This document shows, in pieces, positions 4,675 through 5,811 of a stretch of 5,811 nucleotides of DNA. Position 1 is the stretch's first letter. Every line of letters begins with the position of its first letter. The stretch is from Burkholderiales bacterium (GTDB lineage: Bacteria > Pseudomonadota > Gammaproteobacteria > Burkholderiales > SG8-41), in contig JAIESJ010000185.1 in the NCBI GenBank assembly GCA_019746155.1, positions 1-5,811 on the forward strand, in the 5' to 3' direction. The notes below the pieces were generated by a model. That model did not search any database. It had not been told where the DNA came from and saw only the letters and a program-made list of their open reading frames with translations. The position numbers and the translations under genes were made by a program.

Positions 4675-5811
4675 ATGAGACACAAGGTATTGGTTCGCAG
4701 TTTGGTTGCCGCGGGGGTTATTGCGGTTCTTGCGGCAGGAGGTATCAAGGCTTACGCGCCGCTCGCCGCGGATGCGCGCGCCGCCGCCACCGCAACGACG
4801 GCGCCGGCTGCCGCGGTCGCGCCGGTTGCGGCGCAGACGCTGCCCGATTTCACGGTGCTGGTCGAGCGCTACGGGCCGGCGGTGGTGAACATCAGCGTTA
4901 CGCACAACGTCAAGGCCGGATTCAACGGGCCGCAATTTCCGGGCCTCGGCAAGGACGACCCGTTTTTCGAATTCTTCAAGCGCTTCCAGGGCCAGATACC
5001 GCAAAATGAAATGCCGACGCGGGGTCTGGGCTCGGGCTTCATCATCAATTCCAACGGCACGATACTCACCAACGCCCATGTGGTCGCGGATGCCCAGGAG
5101 GTAACGGTCAAGCTCACCGACAAGCGCGAGTTCAAGGCCAGGGTCGTCGGCACCGACCCGCAAACCGATGTCGCGGTGCTGAAAATCGACGCCGGGGACC
5201 TGCCCACCGTCAAGCTCGGCGACTCGAACGCGGTGCGCGTGGGCGAATGGGTGGTTGCGATCGGCTCGCCGTTCGGCTTTGAAAATAGCGTGACTTCCGG
5301 CATCGTCAGCGCCAGGTCGCGGTCGCTGCCCGACGGCACTTATGTGCCTTTCATCCAGACCGACGTGGCGGTCAACCCCGGCAATTCCGGCGGCCCGCTA
5401 TTCAACATGAAAGGCGAAGTGATCGGCATCAACTCGCAGATCTACAGCCGCAGCGGCGGCTATCAGGGCCTGTCGTTCGCGATCCCGATCAACGTCGCGG
5501 TCAAGGTCGAAAATCAGCTGGTGCAATACGGCAAGGTCAGCCGCGGCCGTATCGGGGTGACGATACAGGAAGTGAATCAGGCGCTCGCCAGATCGTTCGG
5601 GATGAAAGAGCCGGCCGGCGCGCTGGTGAGTTCGGTGGAGAAGGACGGCCCGGCGGCCAAAGCCGGCGTGGAGCCCGGCGATGTGATCCTCAAGGTCAAC
5701 GGCCAGGCGATTTCGAGTTCCGCCGATCTGCCGCTGTACGTGGCCGATCTCAAACCCGGCGCCACCGCCAAACTGGAGGTATGGCGCAAGGGCGAAACCC
5801 GGGAATTGACC
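4675..5811 (+). CDS. htrA: Periplasmic HtrA/Do-family serine endoprotease (DegQ/MucD-like), 3'-truncated by the window edge
   Basis: The protein degrades or refolds misfolded envelope proteins in the periplasm. The frame runs open to the window end with 379 codons and no stop. Residues 1-30 form a signal peptide (basic MRHKVLVR, then a hydrophobic Ala/Val stretch), followed by an Ala/Pro/Thr-rich low-complexity linker to about 53. The trypsin-like domain carries a complete triad: His135 (LTNAHVV), Asp165 (TDVAVLK) and Ser238 (NPGNSGGPL). The LA-loop region has DPFFEFFKRF (95-104), typical of MucD/DegQ-type members. A first PDZ domain begins near 290 (GRIGVTIQ) and continues to the edge; a second PDZ domain would be expected beyond it. 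There are no cysteines, unlike E. coli DegP with its disulfide loop, which favours the DegQ/MucD side. Two TTAAG-type operators upstream suggest control by the adjacent two-component system. The symbol is given at family level only. Confidence 0.96.
   Translation, partial: MRHKVLVRSLVAAGVIAVLAAGGIKAYAPLAADARAAATATTAPAAAVAPVAAQTLPDFTVLVERYGPAVVNISVTHNVKAGFNGPQFPGLGKDDPFFEFFKRFQGQIPQNEMPTRGLGSGFIINSNGTILTNAHVVADAQEVTVKLTDKREFKARVVGTDPQTDVAVLKIDAGDLPTVKLGDSNAVRVGEWVVAIGSPFGFENSVTSGIVSARSRSLPDGTYVPFIQTDVAVNPGNSGGPLFNMKGEVIGINSQIYSRSGGYQGLSFAIPINVAVKVENQLVQYGKVSRGRIGVTIQEVNQALARSFGMKEPAGALVSSVEKDGPAAKAGVEPGDVILKVNGQAISSSADLPLYVADLKPGATAKLEVWRKGETRELT

Noticed and set aside
4600..5339. Overlapping minus-strand open frames opposite the protease gene
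   Set aside because: They have no domain signature and cover the protease's own operator, ribosome site and catalytic motifs on the + strand.

Overview
The window is GC-rich and every convincing gene lies on the + strand. GC-ending codons dominate, fumarase is class II (FumC), and the two-component pair is QseBC/PmrAB-like and sits beside a cysteine-free HtrA protease. Together these suggest a proteobacterium, most likely a betaproteobacterium. This placement is inference from gene style, not from a marker gene.

Layout. Positions 1-1086 hold the 3' three quarters of fumC; its start is outside the window. The gap 1087-1233 contains a perfect 20-bp inverted repeat built from roughly 10-bp CGCCGAT units. 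Positions 1234-1938 encode a complete NADP-type short-chain dehydrogenase/reductase. After a gap with promoter-like sequences comes a small unrecognised gene of 76 codons (2062-2292). The gap 2293-2475 leads into an OmpR-family response regulator (2476-3138). Its stop codon overlaps the start of a membrane histidine kinase (3135-4445). A 229-bp regulatory gap follows, and then the first 379 codons of a periplasmic HtrA/Do-family serine protease (4675 to the window end).

The most informative signal is regulatory. The same direct-repeat box, two TTAAG-type half-sites 11 bp apart, occurs once upstream of the response regulator and twice upstream of the protease, with an extra half-site there. 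This spacing matches the published binding sites of PmrA/QseB-type regulators. The simplest reading is an autoregulated two-component system that also controls the adjacent periplasmic protease, forming a local envelope-stress module. fumC, the reductase and the small gene look like ordinary neighbours with no evident link to that module.

No tRNA, rRNA, CRISPR array, transposase or integrase was seen.
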